A stretch of DNA of 64,000 nt, taken from Helichrysum umbraculigerum. Lineage: Eukaryota; Streptophyta; Magnoliopsida; Asterales; Asteraceae. The notes under the pieces are model-generated. The model saw only the letters and a program-made list of their open reading frames with translations. It ran no database searches and was not told the DNA's origin. The translations under genes and the position numbers were made by a program. Positions 12,113-24,023 of the stretch are shown piece by piece. The stretch's first letter is position 1, and each line of letters starts with the position of its first letter. The DNA lies in assembly GCA_949592205.1 (NCBI GenBank), contig CATIUR010000003.1, positions 80,938,501-81,002,500 of the forward strand, written 5' to 3'.

Positions 12113-14593
12113 TGATATCGCGTAAAAAGTCACATTTTTACCACCGATATCTCCCTCATTCTGGAACGATTCTTGGCATATTAATTCAAAAACATTACAA
12201 ATCTGTAACATTATGCCAAGATAGTTGAAACAAGGTTGCACGAGAAAAATCAAGCAAAACGGATGTAAAATGAAGATTCCACACACGTTTGAAGATTCAA
12301 GGCATAAAAACGAGATTTCAAGACAAAAGTGCCCTTCACCAACATCCATTATTATCAAGATGTTCGTTTTCAAAATACGAATCCAACCGAAGAAGAATCA
12401 ACCAAAATGGGTAAAAAATGAAGATTTCGCGCCCGCCGGAAGATCCAAATGATCCGTACGCAATATCTGGAGCTATGGACCTCATTTTCAGGCATATCCT
12501 ATGTCAAAATCTTCGTTTTTGAATTACGAATCCAACAAAAAATGAATCGACTCAAACGGACGTATAACGAAGAAAACACGCACGAATCAAGAAACAAAGC
12601 AACAAATCGCGCAACGGGGCGGGGCAGGGCCCACCGCCACCGGCCACCAGCCCACCGCCGCCGGCCACAGGGCTGGCGCCGCCGGCCTCCTCACCCCCGT
12701 GCCGGTTTCTGTTTTTGGCAAGTTTTGGTACCTGGTGCGGTCACTTTTCGCGTTGTACAGTACCCGGTGTGGTCACTTTTCGCGTTGTACACTCCACTTT
12801 TGGCTAGTCTTTCTAAAATGCACCTCAAGTCTTCATGATGCTAAAATGAGCCAAAACTCACCTATAAATAGGTTGCTTAGGTTCATTTGAAACACACACC
12901 TCATATGCACACATTCTAGCATATTTCACTCTTTCTTTCTCAGTAGATAATCTTTCGTAGTCTTTTAGTCTTTCTCATTCTAGGAATATTGTAATTAGTC
13001 CACGGACTAACGTAGAAGCTAGGGCGAATGCTAGAGATTCGGAGATCAATCTTTGTACATGTGAAAGAGTTTGTCAATTATAATAATACGCTGCTACGCA
13101 TTTAATTCCGGGTGATTTCTAAACTTTTATTATACTTGTCTAATTTGAATATGTATTATTGCCTGGTATGTGATTTATTTGTTGCCATGAATTGCGAGTA
13201 GTTTATTATTGTGATTGCTGCAGATGTAGATAATTATAAGTAAGGATGTCATTACATAACTAATGTACGATAATCGTAAAATGAAGCCGGTAAACGACCG
13301 AAGGTAGTTATATCATTGGAATCAGCTCTGGTTTAACAGTAGGAATTCCGAAAGGATAATACAACTTACAACTAACTGGTGTATCCTACGAAAATCAATG
13401 CATTACAAAATAATGTTCGTCAATTACGTTCAGATAAAATAGGAAATAATAACCCTTGTATTGTTTAGACTTTATGAATTTAAGTCTAGTTCACGGAGTA
13501 CCCTTTCCAGTTATCCACGTGACTACAACCTAGTAATTAGGACCTGATCAACCTTAATTATGGTAAGTAGTTATCTGTGCCCATGACATGCAATAAGTAA
13601 GACACATTGAAATCACTCGTTGTATATACTAGGTTTACTTTCCTGCACTGCTTTACATTTAATTAGTTAGAGTGTCACTTTCACCGTCAATTACTCTTTA
13701 CCGCATGTTGGATATAAGAAGCAGTGGAAGTCTCATGTAAAGTACACTGTCTATTATTGAAAGGCATGGTCCTCGTATGAAACATGTTTTAACAAACTGC
13801 GAATAACCTGGGGATGTATAACTGTTTGAGAAGGAGAACTTAGATCATGAGTCGAAGTAATTAAAGCTCAATCGAACAAAAACAAGACTTAGGAATAAGA
13901 GTAAAGTCCTAGTGACCTAGAATCCTTAAAACACTAAGTCTTACACAATCGACGGTCCAAACATGCAAAGCTATTAATTTTCGTGCTAATAAAGTATTAA
14001 ACTACCTTAGGAGTTAAGAACGATCGGACTTATGACACGATACGCTACTGATTCATGCACCTCGGTATAAAACCAGAATAGGTTGTTCATCTTTCAACTA
14101 GATGAGTATTGGAAGTTTGCGTATTGCTCCGATCAGAATCACGATAACCTAGTTCCAAGTGACACGCCAATGGGAAACTGAGTTGGTAGGGTTCTAGAGT
14201 TTACGCCTAGTAGTTTATTTACCATATTACGTATCAATCCTATTTGTTCTGTCATCCTGAAATGCTAATTATCGAAATCTCAGCAATCACATCTTTATCT
14301 TTATCTGCTTTCCTGCACTTTACTTTTCTGTAATTTACTTTCCTGCATTTTAATTACCTGTCTTTAAATCCCAAAACCTACCTACTTTGTGCCATCCTAA
14401 ATACTTCCTTACTGAAAGTGTCAACTTTAATCACCCACACGTTTGGATTCATAGAACGATCTTAGGTCATACTTACCGCTTACTAACCAGAGTAGGTAGT
14501 ACGTATAATTTAAGCCCCGCAAAATATAAATTTAAAACCCCTGCTGCGCTCGCATCATCATTTGAAAAACAACGACACGGTGTGAGCACAACA
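12113..14593 (+). repeat. E2 5' LTR
   Basis: The copy at 29228-31774 matches closely. Differences include about 66 bp present only in the 3' LTR (around 30396-30472) and a few extra bases in this copy near 14547. Upstream of the TATA box lie a GC-rich patch (12615-12695) and a tandem pair of GGTGYGGTCACTTTTCGCG units at 12734 and 12766. ORFs inside the LTR such as 12449-12838 are recapitulated in the other LTR and are not credible genes. Confidence 0.93.
12863..12870 (+). promoter_or_regulatory. E2 5' LTR TATA box
   Basis: TATAAATA sits in the context CACCTATAAATAGG, followed by a CT-rich leader, downstream of a GC-rich and tandem-repeat region. The identical box is at 29978-29985 in the 3' LTR. 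Confidence 0.6.
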
Positions 14594-14599
14594 AGTTTT

Positions 14600-14617
14600 T
14601 GGCGCCGCTGCCGGGGA
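14600..14617 (+). other. E2 primer binding site, tRNA-Asp type
   Basis: TGGCGCCGCTGCCGGGGA lies 6 nt after the LTR end. It is complementary to the 3' end of plant tRNA-Asp with a mismatch in the middle. E1 has the same site at 31864-31881 on the minus strand, also 6 nt from its LTR. Confidence 0.85.
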
Positions 14618-14770
14618 ATTTCAAACGCAGAATTAAAGCCACCTTAAGTAATTGTATTTAGGAGATCCTTCCGATTGAAATCTTCTTAGAAATCCTTCGA
14701 AAGTTAGTTTGCGTAATTTTAGTTTACTGTTAATTTAATACTAGTTAATTAGGATAATATCAGTTTAAAT

Positions 14771-16075
14771 ATGACATCTCGAAAACCCACTTCTATTAGT
14801 ACTTCAAAGGATGAATTATATGCTTCCCTAGAAGAATTTAGGATTCCACATCCCATCCCAAACCATTTCCTGGATTTTGATGTCACGGATCAGCTACCTG
14901 ACCTAACATCATCTCCAGAAGATCACTCTTCAACTTTGCAAATGCCTACAGTGTCAAAATCTGTCCACTTGGATTATCTTCCCGAAGAAAATCATAAAGT
15001 AAAGCCCCCGAAAACATGTGACCTAATTACCCTCATTCCTGAGACATCGGCATATACCCAAACCATATCCGATTCTCACAATGATGGTATCTTTCCATTC
15101 TCTTCATACGAACCTAAATACACCATATACCGAATGGTGGATAGGGTTCCATCTGTTGAAATGAAACAACCTTGTTTTAAAGAACGCCACCTTGGTGCTT
15201 CTTTCGATCCTTCCCGAAGGGCGGACGTCTATAAAGCATTCGTCGTACAATTGACCTATGTCAATCTCCCGTTTTCCTTCAACCAACGAGAAACGATTGC
15301 TGAATTGGAAAAACAAGTAAACCTTCTTCTTCGTCTATCAAATCAAGAATGCAAAGGCCACTCCACAGATTTCAAGGACCAAGAACTGAAGTTTGTAGAA
15401 GATTTAGATCTACTCCTCAAATCATTTGCCGACATGGATTACCTTCCAATATCTATGATATTAATCAATCACAATGTCGCCGCAATGATCAACAAACTTG
15501 AGTTCTGGACAGAACAAAACCCGATCACCTTTCTTGGTAAAATTCCATTCGTTGTTGACCCCGCTTCTTACCTAATCTCAAAATTTCGAGAAGTTTTCCC
15601 TAATTCCACAAAGGATAAAATCGACACAAGCTTCTTTGAAAAAAGAAAAGACCTCCGCGTCAAGCTCGTTCAAATCTTCACCTTCACCAAGTACCCCTTC
15701 ACTTCCACTCAAAAAGCCGGAATCAGTGAACTCGGTAAACTAGTTAAACTTACAACCGGAGAACCCGATTCGCCGGAGGAGAATGCGTTTATGGAAGCAG
15801 TGAATAAACTTACTCACAATCTGAACTACAAAAACAAAGGAGAACGCGACGGTCTATCAAATCCCAAGAAGATAAGGAAGGCATATAATAAGTTGATTAA
15901 CGATCTTGTCAATTTAGGGTATGAGGAACGAGAGATCCTAGGAAGTATAGAGGATCGTCATTTTCTAGTTTACAATGTCATCTGGGAGCTATCGAAATGT
16001 TTTGTACCGAAAAATGTTCAATTAAGGGAGCAAATCTCGACCCTTTCCCTTTGGAGGGATCGGAAAGGATCATAA
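14771..16075 (+). CDS. E2 ORF of unknown function with a duplicated domain
   Basis: This 434-residue intact ORF is the first gene after the primer site, where gag would be expected. I do not recognise it as Gag: there is no zinc knuckle and no capsid-like signature. Residues 1-145 are Ser/Pro/Asp-rich and probably disordered. Residues about 150-248 and 292-412 are two copies of one helical domain. They carry LPFSFNQ (167-173) and YPFTSTQ (308-314), exactly 141 residues apart; the second copy continues to G-E-P after 15 residues. E0's ORF (34851 and 35275) has two copies of the same domain at the same spacing. The start ATG is preceded by about 170 nt of leader. The function is unknown; a structural or RNA-binding role would be a guess. 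Confidence 0.7.
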   Translation: MTSRKPTSISTSKDELYASLEEFRIPHPIPNHFLDFDVTDQLPDLTSSPEDHSSTLQMPTVSKSVHLDYLPEENHKVKPPKTCDLITLIPETSAYTQTISDSHNDGIFPFSSYEPKYTIYRMVDRVPSVEMKQPCFKERHLGASFDPSRRADVYKAFVVQLTYVNLPFSFNQRETIAELEKQVNLLLRLSNQECKGHSTDFKDQELKFVEDLDLLLKSFADMDYLPISMILINHNVAAMINKLEFWTEQNPITFLGKIPFVVDPASYLISKFREVFPNSTKDKIDTSFFEKRKDLRVKLVQIFTFTKYPFTSTQKAGISELGKLVKLTTGEPDSPEENAFMEAVNKLTHNLNYKNKGERDGLSNPKKIRKAYNKLINDLVNLGYEEREILGSIEDRHFLVYNVIWELSKCFVPKNVQLREQISTLSLWRDRKGS

Positions 16076-17732
16076 AACAATTCTTTCTGAAAAAGGTCGA
16101 GGCTCGCAACCTTAAGTGAGCCAGTTTTAAGTATAAATATATAATATAATAAATTTTTGAAAGTTTCCCTTAAAAGAAAAACGCTTTTAAATGTTTGCCT
16201 GGAAACACGTGCGTGACTGAAAGAATGTGAAAACGTTTGGGTATTCTACTTAAACGGATACATTCAACAAGTCCACGATAGACAAAGATTTTTAAACACC
16301 AAAAATAGCTTAAGTTTAATGTTTTAAAGTTGATTTTAAGTGTTCCGCAAAATTTTGCGCGTTTCTTAAAATATTTGCAACGTAACAAGACACTAACAAG
16401 TAACTAGTTACAAGAATTATATTTAAGATTCACCACCATTATTAGTGGACATTGGAAATTAGTTTGAAATATTAATACTTGACATTTAATTCATCTTAGG
16501 GACCATGTGAATGCCATAGTACTTAGGGTAAGTACATGTACCCTAATGGACCACTATGAACTTCATTAACTCCCCAAAATTCAAACCACTCAACAAACTT
16601 CATCTTCCTCCCTTTCCTTCCTCTCCAAAACCGGCCATGCCATGTTCCCCATGAATCCACCATCAAAACTCCATCAAATTACATATTCTCTTGTCCTTTC
16701 GAGCCCCTAGTTGCATATACTTCTCGGTTGTACTTTCGTTTTTGCATTTCATTCGCTCTAAGCAAGGTATGATCACAAAACCCACTTTGAACTTTTAGGA
16801 ACTTGTTTCTTGTAGTTATCTAGGATAGTAGCTAGGAAATAGTGTTTTCCTTGGTTAAATGCTCTATTACTACACGTTCCTGCCACTAATACATGCAAAC
16901 CCCCACGTTTTAAACCTTGATCAATTGATCTAGCTTAGAACTTTGCTTAATTAAGTGTTAGTATGCCAAGTGCCTAGTAATTGTGGTGTTTTGCATAATC
17001 CCTCTGTTAGTTGCTCTATGTGTACAAGTTAGGTTTAGCAATTTTGGCTTTTGAAAATCAACAAAAAGTGACTAGCTTGCATGAAAAATATGATAAGTTG
17101 AAAATTGCATGACCATGTTGTACTTGTTTTGACTAGTCAGATTAGGCAATAACTAGAGAATCATCACTCTTGAATAAAAAGACTTGGACCACACCAAATA
17201 CATGGGCATGATAACCTCTTTTATGCATAACTTAGTTTGCTTATCAAATAGGAAATGCTTAAAATGAATTAGAATATGCATGCATGAATAGGTTAAAATT
17301 ATGTCATGCGGACATTCGAAAATATCATTTGAAAAAAAAAGCTTTGACCTAAAAGTCAACTTGAAGTATTGAATTTATTTTAAGACAAAATCTTTTATTT
17401 GAAAACCTTACTTCAATTTGTACTTCGAAAATCGAACCTTACCAATAATGATGTTATCATTGTTCGTGAATTCTCATCATTTCAAACTTGGTCTGCACCA
17501 AACTTTGTAAATGACAAGCACTTCACAGTAAAACGATTGCCATTCCATGACTATACTTTCGTGACTGATGATATTACCTTGACGATTAACTGTTTGTTAC
17601 ATGGGAGCATTATACGTTCAATGAAATCTTTAGATTGTCTAGAAATTAAAGCCCTCACTTCGAAATTCCCCGAAGCGTGCTTTGAATTTCTCTTTCTTAA
17701 AGAATCCATTACTTTAAATGTTCTCAGGTACA
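16076..17732 (+). other. E2 internal stretch without a recognised gene
   Basis: This 1.65-kb AT-rich stretch separates the two E2 ORFs. It begins with GTCGAGGCTCG-like sequence that may be a remnant of the post-pol hairpin motif. Around 16560-16770 it looks like a transcribed leader, with pyrimidine-rich sequence. A 137-codon frame at 17399-17812 has no recognised features. An acceptor-like TTTAAATGTTCTCAG ends at 17727, six bases before the ATG of the next gene, so part of this stretch may be an intron. An old unrecognised insertion is also possible; I could not find its ends. Confidence 0.4.
17718..17732 (+). promoter_or_regulatory. Candidate splice acceptor before the ORF1-like gene
   Basis: The sequence ATGTTCTCAG|GTACA precedes the ATG at 17733. 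It is a consensus-type acceptor only. Confidence 0.35.
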
Positions 17733-19533
17733 ATGACACGCAAGAAGAAATTAAATCCAGCACGACCCCTTGCAGGATCTTTAGCATATATGAGTGCCAC
17801 ACCAGCTTTTGATAAAATGGCCAGTATATGGAGGGACAAAAAGTTCGGGCGTCTCAGGCACGTTGATTGGGATGTTATGCAAGCTTTAGGACTCAAGCAG
17901 CGACTCGAAGACCTGCTTAGCTACACAGTGAATGGGCAGCAGTTCGAGCTCTTGAAGAGATTATTTAGCATTGATGAGCCCGTATATGTGGAAATGGTTA
18001 CGGAGTTTATGACCACCTTCAGTTTTCAGGAAAGAGGGAGGATTGAAGATTGTTCAGTGTCATTTCAGTATTTGGGCAACCCGCACACTCTGTCACTCGC
18101 CCAGTTCTCACTCCACATAGGCCTGTACACACCTGAGGAGATACAGTCGCCTTTATTCACCACGGGAGCTACCTCTGTTTCTGTCACCACCAGTTGCATT
18201 GAAATATGCAGCCAATGGTCCCCCACACCGTACTTTTCAGGAATCAAGGCGACCCGACTCAAGGACCCAGTTCTCCAGATTCTTCACAAGCTCATAGCTT
18301 GTTCCTTTGACGGGAAACACACCACCAGCGGACGAGTCTCCGGATTCGATGTCGCTCTCATGGGAAGCATTCTCGAAAAGAGAAACATACAGGTTGCCTA
18401 TTTAGTCGCTCAGAGGCTTCTACAGGAGAAGGATTTTGGCAAGAGAAGATCATACCTGGGAGCAGTAATTACTCGCCTGATCCGAAATATGAGATTGCTT
18501 CGAACAGCGGATGTTGAAAGATTCAAAGCAGGATGGAGTTCCAAGCCACTTGACTACCAGTTTCTTAGGAGTATGGATATACTCCGGATAACGAGAGATG
18601 GCGCAGTCTATATCAAAGCACGGGTAGCAGATCCTGACAGTGTAGACATTTTAATACCAGATTTGGTCCTACCAAAAGAGACAAAGAAAAGGAAACGACA
18701 GCAAGGGCCCAGTGAGTCAGATACCGATGAGGATGACAGTGATGACAAGGATGACGATGAAGATGATGACATACCACCACCACCACGAGTAGAGCCACCA
18801 CGTACTAGGGCAGGACCTTCTACTCCTGCCCCAAGACCGAAAGGGCCTTCATTCATCTATCATTACGGGGCGCCTACAGGTCCCGATTACTGGTACTGGA
18901 ATATGCAGATGCAGACTAGGATCTATACAGCATTGCAACAGCAGGCAGCTGGTATACCCTATGACCCCACTACCACACTTACCATGTGGAATGGGTCGAG
19001 CACCACCACACCTATATCCACCTGTAGTTCCTACTCCAGCACCTCGACCACCACCGGGCCATGGGCATGTTATGCCACCACGGGTTATCATTCCTAGACC
19101 TCAGCCACCCCCAGTGCAGATCCCAGTCACCAGACAAACCATTCCGTCAGTTGTTGGTTCATTCAGAGTCCACACATCAAGAGGAAGTAGGACATCCAGA
19201 GTATCGGCACGGGCTGTCACAGTTCAGAGCCCCAGGACTGGCAGACAGACCACCCCTTCAGCTACTATACCTATGCCAGTCTCCTCTCACAGGCAAACAG
19301 ATCTCTTCCAGGACAACACACACCAAGGGTCAGCCATGTTCCCGTTCGGTAGTTTTGAGATACCATCCGGGCCACTTATCGATCAGCTAGTAGACCAAGG
19401 AGCTTTTACCATCGGCATGCCAGACGAAGGAGCTAATCATGATGCATCAAACGAAGGCACCAATGATCAGTATGATGACTCCTCATCAGACGAGACTTCT
19501 CCTGGACCCACTACATCTACAGCAGCAGTATGA
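17733..19533 (+). pseudogene. ATHILA ORF1-like protein (E2), frameshifted
   Basis: ATG at 17733 opens MTRKKKLNPARPLAG. The following domain resembles the Arabidopsis Athila ORF1 family, with RDKKFGRLRHVDWDVM, FSIDEPVYVEMVTEFMTTF and SVSFQYLGNPHTLSLAQF then HIGLYTPEE. After residue about 300 comes an acidic run (SDTDEDDSDDKDDDEDD), then a Pro-rich tail. The first frame ends at 19097. From about 18960 the Pro-rich tail continues in the next frame to 19533, so one frameshift splits the gene. In Athila-group elements this ORF sits beside gag-pol and its role is not known. The acceptor at 17726-17727 suggests it is expressed by splicing (inferred). Confidence 0.75.
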
Positions 19534-19777
19534 CCATGAGCAGAGCAATGGATTGCTCCTCTTTCTGACTTCTTTCTACTTTCTACCAAAACTTTTTACT
19601 ATTATTATCTGTATTGATGTACGATTGATGCTTCGACATCACATCTATCTATTTACTATTTTATTATGCTTTCACTTTACTTTTCTTGTTAGCAGCTATT
19701 ATTTAAATGATTGAGTGGATTGTTTGTTGAACCAAACGACTATTTATCGGAGACCAAATCAAAGGAAGCAACGAACC
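19534..19777 (+). other. E2 3' untranslated region, part upstream of E3
   Basis: AT-rich sequence after the ORF1-like stop, ending in the GAACC target duplication of E3 (19773-19777). No gene is seen. It continues at 27743. Confidence 0.7.
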
Positions 19778-20206
19778 TGTGACAACTCTCCAAATTAGGT
19801 ATTAATTAATAATTAAGCATGTGCATTCTTACGCTAATTTCCTGGTTAAGTTTTAACAAAACCTTTTGTCGTGATGTAAGCCTAGCAAACCCAATACTTT
19901 TAAACAAAAGTATTACAAAATATGTGATTAATTATAATTACGTACAAACGCGTCGGAACGAACCCGACAAAATAAATAACAAAAGTTTCGTGACACAAAA
20001 ATAATTAATAATGTAATTATTAATTACGAGTATTTATATATCTATAACATATAGATAAAATGGTCTAATTATACGTTTAACATAAAATGTATTATAAACG
20101 ACCAGAAACAATTTTAAAACGCACATAAAAGGTCGAATCACAAAAATTCCAATTTTCTCATTCGTTTGGAAGAAGTTAGAACATTACTTCAAAATATGAA
20201 ATCGAA
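19778..20206 (+). repeat. E3 5' LTR, truncated
   Basis: It matches 24024-24452 base for base except for three substitutions. The match stops at ATCGAA (20201-20206), after which gag coding sequence starts. The promoter-bearing part of the LTR is missing. Confidence 0.95.
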
Positions 20207-23200
20207 GCTGGTAGTTCTGGAAATCCTAAGTCTTACGCTGCCACCATTGTGGAACCAAAGCCATACTTGGGTAACAAACCTAAGTGTGATAAGTGTAGCA
20301 AACACCATGAGGGCGAGTGTTGGTTTTGCGATAGCTGTAAGGGATGGGGTCACAAAACCCAAAACTGTAAGGTAAACCCTACCCCTAAGGGAAACACTGC
20401 TCGTCAAAACCAAGGATGTTTTGAGTGTGGCGACACAAGGCATTATCGGAACCCTTGCCCTCGACTCAACAATCAAAACCGCATTGCCAACAATGCCCTC
20501 AACCGCAACAACAATGGAAACAACCATGGAAACAACAACAACCGAGCCAACAACAACAATCGGGCTAACAATAACAACAACAACGATCAGCCAGCTCGTG
20601 GACGCGTGTTCATGTTAGGAGCACCAGAGGCACGACAGGATCCTAACACAGTCACTGGTACGTTTCTAGTAAATAACCACTTTGCTTCTGTGTTATTTGA
20701 TTCCGGTGCTGATTTAAGCTTTGTGTCCACTGAGTTTAGACCACTATTAGAGATCGAATCCCTTAAGCTAGATAACAAATATACTGTAGAGCTAGCCGAT
20801 GGTAAGTTGATTGAATCAGGAGAAATAGTACCAGGATGTTCCTTAACATTAGAAGGTCATTCTTTCAAGATAGACTTACTACCGGTAGAGTTAGGGAGCT
20901 TCGATATAGTGGTTGGCATGGATTGGTTGTCACTGAACCGCGCGGAAATCATCTGTCATGAGAAGATTGTACGGTTACCTTCACCGTCAGGAGAAATGTT
21001 GATGATTCAAGGAGAAAAGAGTAATAGTGCAGTGAAAACGATTACATGCATGAAGGCAAATAAGTATCTACGAAAAGGGTACCAAGCATTTTTGGTACAT
21101 GTTGTGGATAAGAAACCCGAGGAGCGACGCATAGATGACGTGGCCGTAGTGCGCGACTACCCAGGAGTATTTCCTGACGAGCTATCAGGGTTACCACCTC
21201 CACGGCAGGTTGAATTTCATATTAACCTAGTGCCGGGAGCTGCACCAATTGCTCGTGCGCCTTACCGTTTAGCTCCATCAGAAATGCAGGAACTGTCTGC
21301 ACAGTTACAAGAACTGTTGGAATTGGGATTCATTCGACCGAGCTTTTCACCGTGGGGAGCTCCGGTTTTGTTCGTCAAAAAGAAGGATGGATCAATGCGG
21401 ATGTGTATCGATTATAGAGAACTGAACAAAGTTACCATAAAGAACCGATACCCATTACCACGCATCGATGATTTGTTTGACCAGCTGCAAGGGTCAAGTT
21501 ATTACTCAAAGATCGACTTGAGATCGGGTTACCATCAACTGAAGGTACGGGAGGAAGATATCCCTAAGACTGCGTTTAGGACTCGATATGGTCATTACGA
21601 GTTCCTGGTTATGCCGTTTGGGCTAACGAATGCGCCAGCAGTGTTCATGGATCTAATGAATAGAGTATGTAAACCTTACTTGGATAAGTTCGTCATAGTG
21701 TTCATTGACGATATTTTGATATACTCGCGAACGAAGGAAGACCATGAACAACATCTGAGGCTGATTCTTGAATTACTGGAGAAAGAGAAGCTTTATGCAA
21801 AGTTCTCTAAATGCGAGTTTTGGATGCGTGAGGTTCATTTCCTTGGTCACGTGATCAATAACAAAGGAATTCACGTGGACCCATCCAAAATTGAGGCGAT
21901 TAAGAATTGGGAAGCCCCAAAAACCCCAACTGAGATACGACAATTCCTTGGGCTAGCCGGTTACTACCGACGATTCATCGAGAACTTCTCAAAAATAGCT
22001 CAACCACTTACCGCCCTAACGCAAAAGGACAAGAAGTTTGATTGGGGCGAGAAGCAAGAGAATGCTTTCCAATTGTTGAAGGAGAAATTGAGCACCGCAC
22101 CTATCCTGTCCTTACCAGAAGGAGTAGAAAACTTTGTTGTCTACTGTGATGCCTCACATCAAGGATTAGCTTGCGTGTTAATGCAAAACGACAAAGTCAT
22201 TGCTTATGCGTCTCGTCAATTGAAAATTCACGAGAAGAACTATACGACGCATGACTTAGAGCTGGGAGCAGTTGTTTTTGCCCTTAAGATTTGGAGACAC
22301 TACCTATACGGTACGAAGTGTACGATCTTTACTGATCACAAAAGTCTCCAACATATTTTTGATCAGAAAGAACTCAACATGAGACCGAGACGTTGGGTTG
22401 AATTATTGAATGATTACGACTGTGAAATCAAGTACCATCCAGGCAAAGCTAATGTAGTAGCGGATGCCTTGAGTCGTAAGGAAAGAATGAAACCTCGAAG
22501 AGTTCGAGCATTGGGATTAACAATCCACTTGGATCTTATTACCCAAATTCGTGACGCTCAACAAGCGGCCTTTACTCCAGAACGCATGAAGGATGAATCC
22601 CTCAAGGGGATGGAGAAACAACTGGAGTCGAAAGACAATGGAGTATTGTATTTCATGAACCGAATTTGGATTCCTTGTGTTGATGAATTACGTAGCCTGA
22701 TATTGGACGAAGCACATAAGTCCAATTACTCGATACATCCTGGTGCAGACAAGATGTACCACGATCTAAAAGGATTTTATTGGTGGCCTGGCATGAAACG
22801 AGACATTGCCACCTATGTTAGTAGATGTCTGACTTGTGCAAAAGTTAAGACTGAGTATCAAAAGCTGTCCGGGCTTTTGCAACAACCTGAATTGCCCAAA
22901 TGGAAATGGGAACACATCACGATGGATTTTATCACAAAGCTACCGAAAACATCATCTGGAATGGACTCCATATGGGTGATTGTCGACATACTGACAAAAT
23001 CATCTCACTTTCTAGCCATCAAAGAGACAGATAAAATGGAAAAGCTGGCTAGAATCTACATAAAAGAAGTTGTTTCTAGACATGGAGTTCCATTATCCAT
23101 CATCTCTGATTGAGATGCACGTTTCACCTATCGCTTCTGGTAAACACTGCAACAAGCTTTAGGCACTAGACTCGACATGAGTACCGCCTACCATCCACAA

Positions 23201-23989
23201 ACAGATGGTCAAAGCGAGCGAACGATACAGACGCTTGAGGACTTGCTACGAGCCTGCGTGATTGATTTTGGAGGAAACTGGGATGTTCATCTCCCTTTAG
23301 CTGAATTCTCGTACAACAATAGTTATCATACGAGCATACAAATGGCACTTTTTGAGGTGTTGTACGGACGCAAGTGCCGATCCCCACTTTGTTGGGCAGA
23401 GATGGACGACAGACAGTTATCAGGTCCTGAGATAGTCCAAGAGACAACGGACAAGATATCTCAAGTGCTTAATCGATTGAAAACGGCACGAGACCGACAA
23501 AAGAGTTATGCAGACAATAGACGAAAACCTTTAGAGTTTCAAGTAGGTGACAGGGTCCTACTCAAGGTATCTCCTTGGAAAGGAGTTGTGCGATTTGGAA
23601 AATGTGGTAAACTGAACCCACGTTACATTGGACCTTTTGAGATCCTAGCAAGGATTGGTCCTGTAGCTTATAAGCTTAAACTTCCGCAAGAACTTAGTAA
23701 TATTCACGACACGTTTCACGTGAGCAACCTTAAGAAGTGTCTATCTGACGAAGCATTAATCATACCTCCGGACGAACTATATATCGACGCAAAACTTAAC
23801 TGTGTGGAGGAACCGCTTGAAGTAATGGACACGAAAACGCAGAAACTCCGAAACAGTCGGATCAAACTTGTCAAAATTCGATGGAACTCGAAAAGAGGCC
23901 CAGAGTTCACCTGGGAAAGTGAGGACGAAATGCGCAAGAAATATCCCCAACTATTTGAAACCGTGACCGCGACTCACGACGAAACTTAA
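20207..23989 (+). pseudogene. E3 gag (partial)-PR-RT-RH-INT-chromodomain
   Basis: One frame runs from the deletion junction. It has a zinc knuckle CFECGDTRHYRNPC (C-x2-C-x4-H-x4-C), an Asn-rich linker, protease LFDSGADLSFVS, RT with MCIDYRELNKV and FIDDILIYS, RNase H with YCDASHQGLACVL, and integrase with an HHCC finger (YSIHPGADKMYHD, CLTCAKVK). The DDE core includes MDFITKLP and TDGQSERTIQTLEDLLRA. The C-terminal chromodomain-type segment is IRWNSKRGPEFTWESEDEM. Two in-frame stops break integrase, TGA at 23111-23113 and TAA at 23141-23143; the E5 copy has sense codons there. The lineage is Ty3/gypsy chromovirus, Tekay/Del type. It lacks the first part of gag. Confidence 0.95.
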
Positions 23990-24010
23990 ATCTCGGGACG
24001 AGATTTCCCT

Positions 24011-24023
24011 AACGGGGGGAGAA
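24011..24023 (+). promoter_or_regulatory. E3 polypurine tract
   Basis: AACGGGGGGAGAA directly abuts the 3' LTR start TGTGACAA. E5 has the identical tract on the minus strand (46794-46782). Confidence 0.9.

Noticed and set aside
12449..12838. Arg/Pro/His-rich ORF in the E2 5' LTR
   Set aside because: It lies in the GC-rich promoter part of an LTR, and its counterpart at 29616-30005 reads in a different frame.
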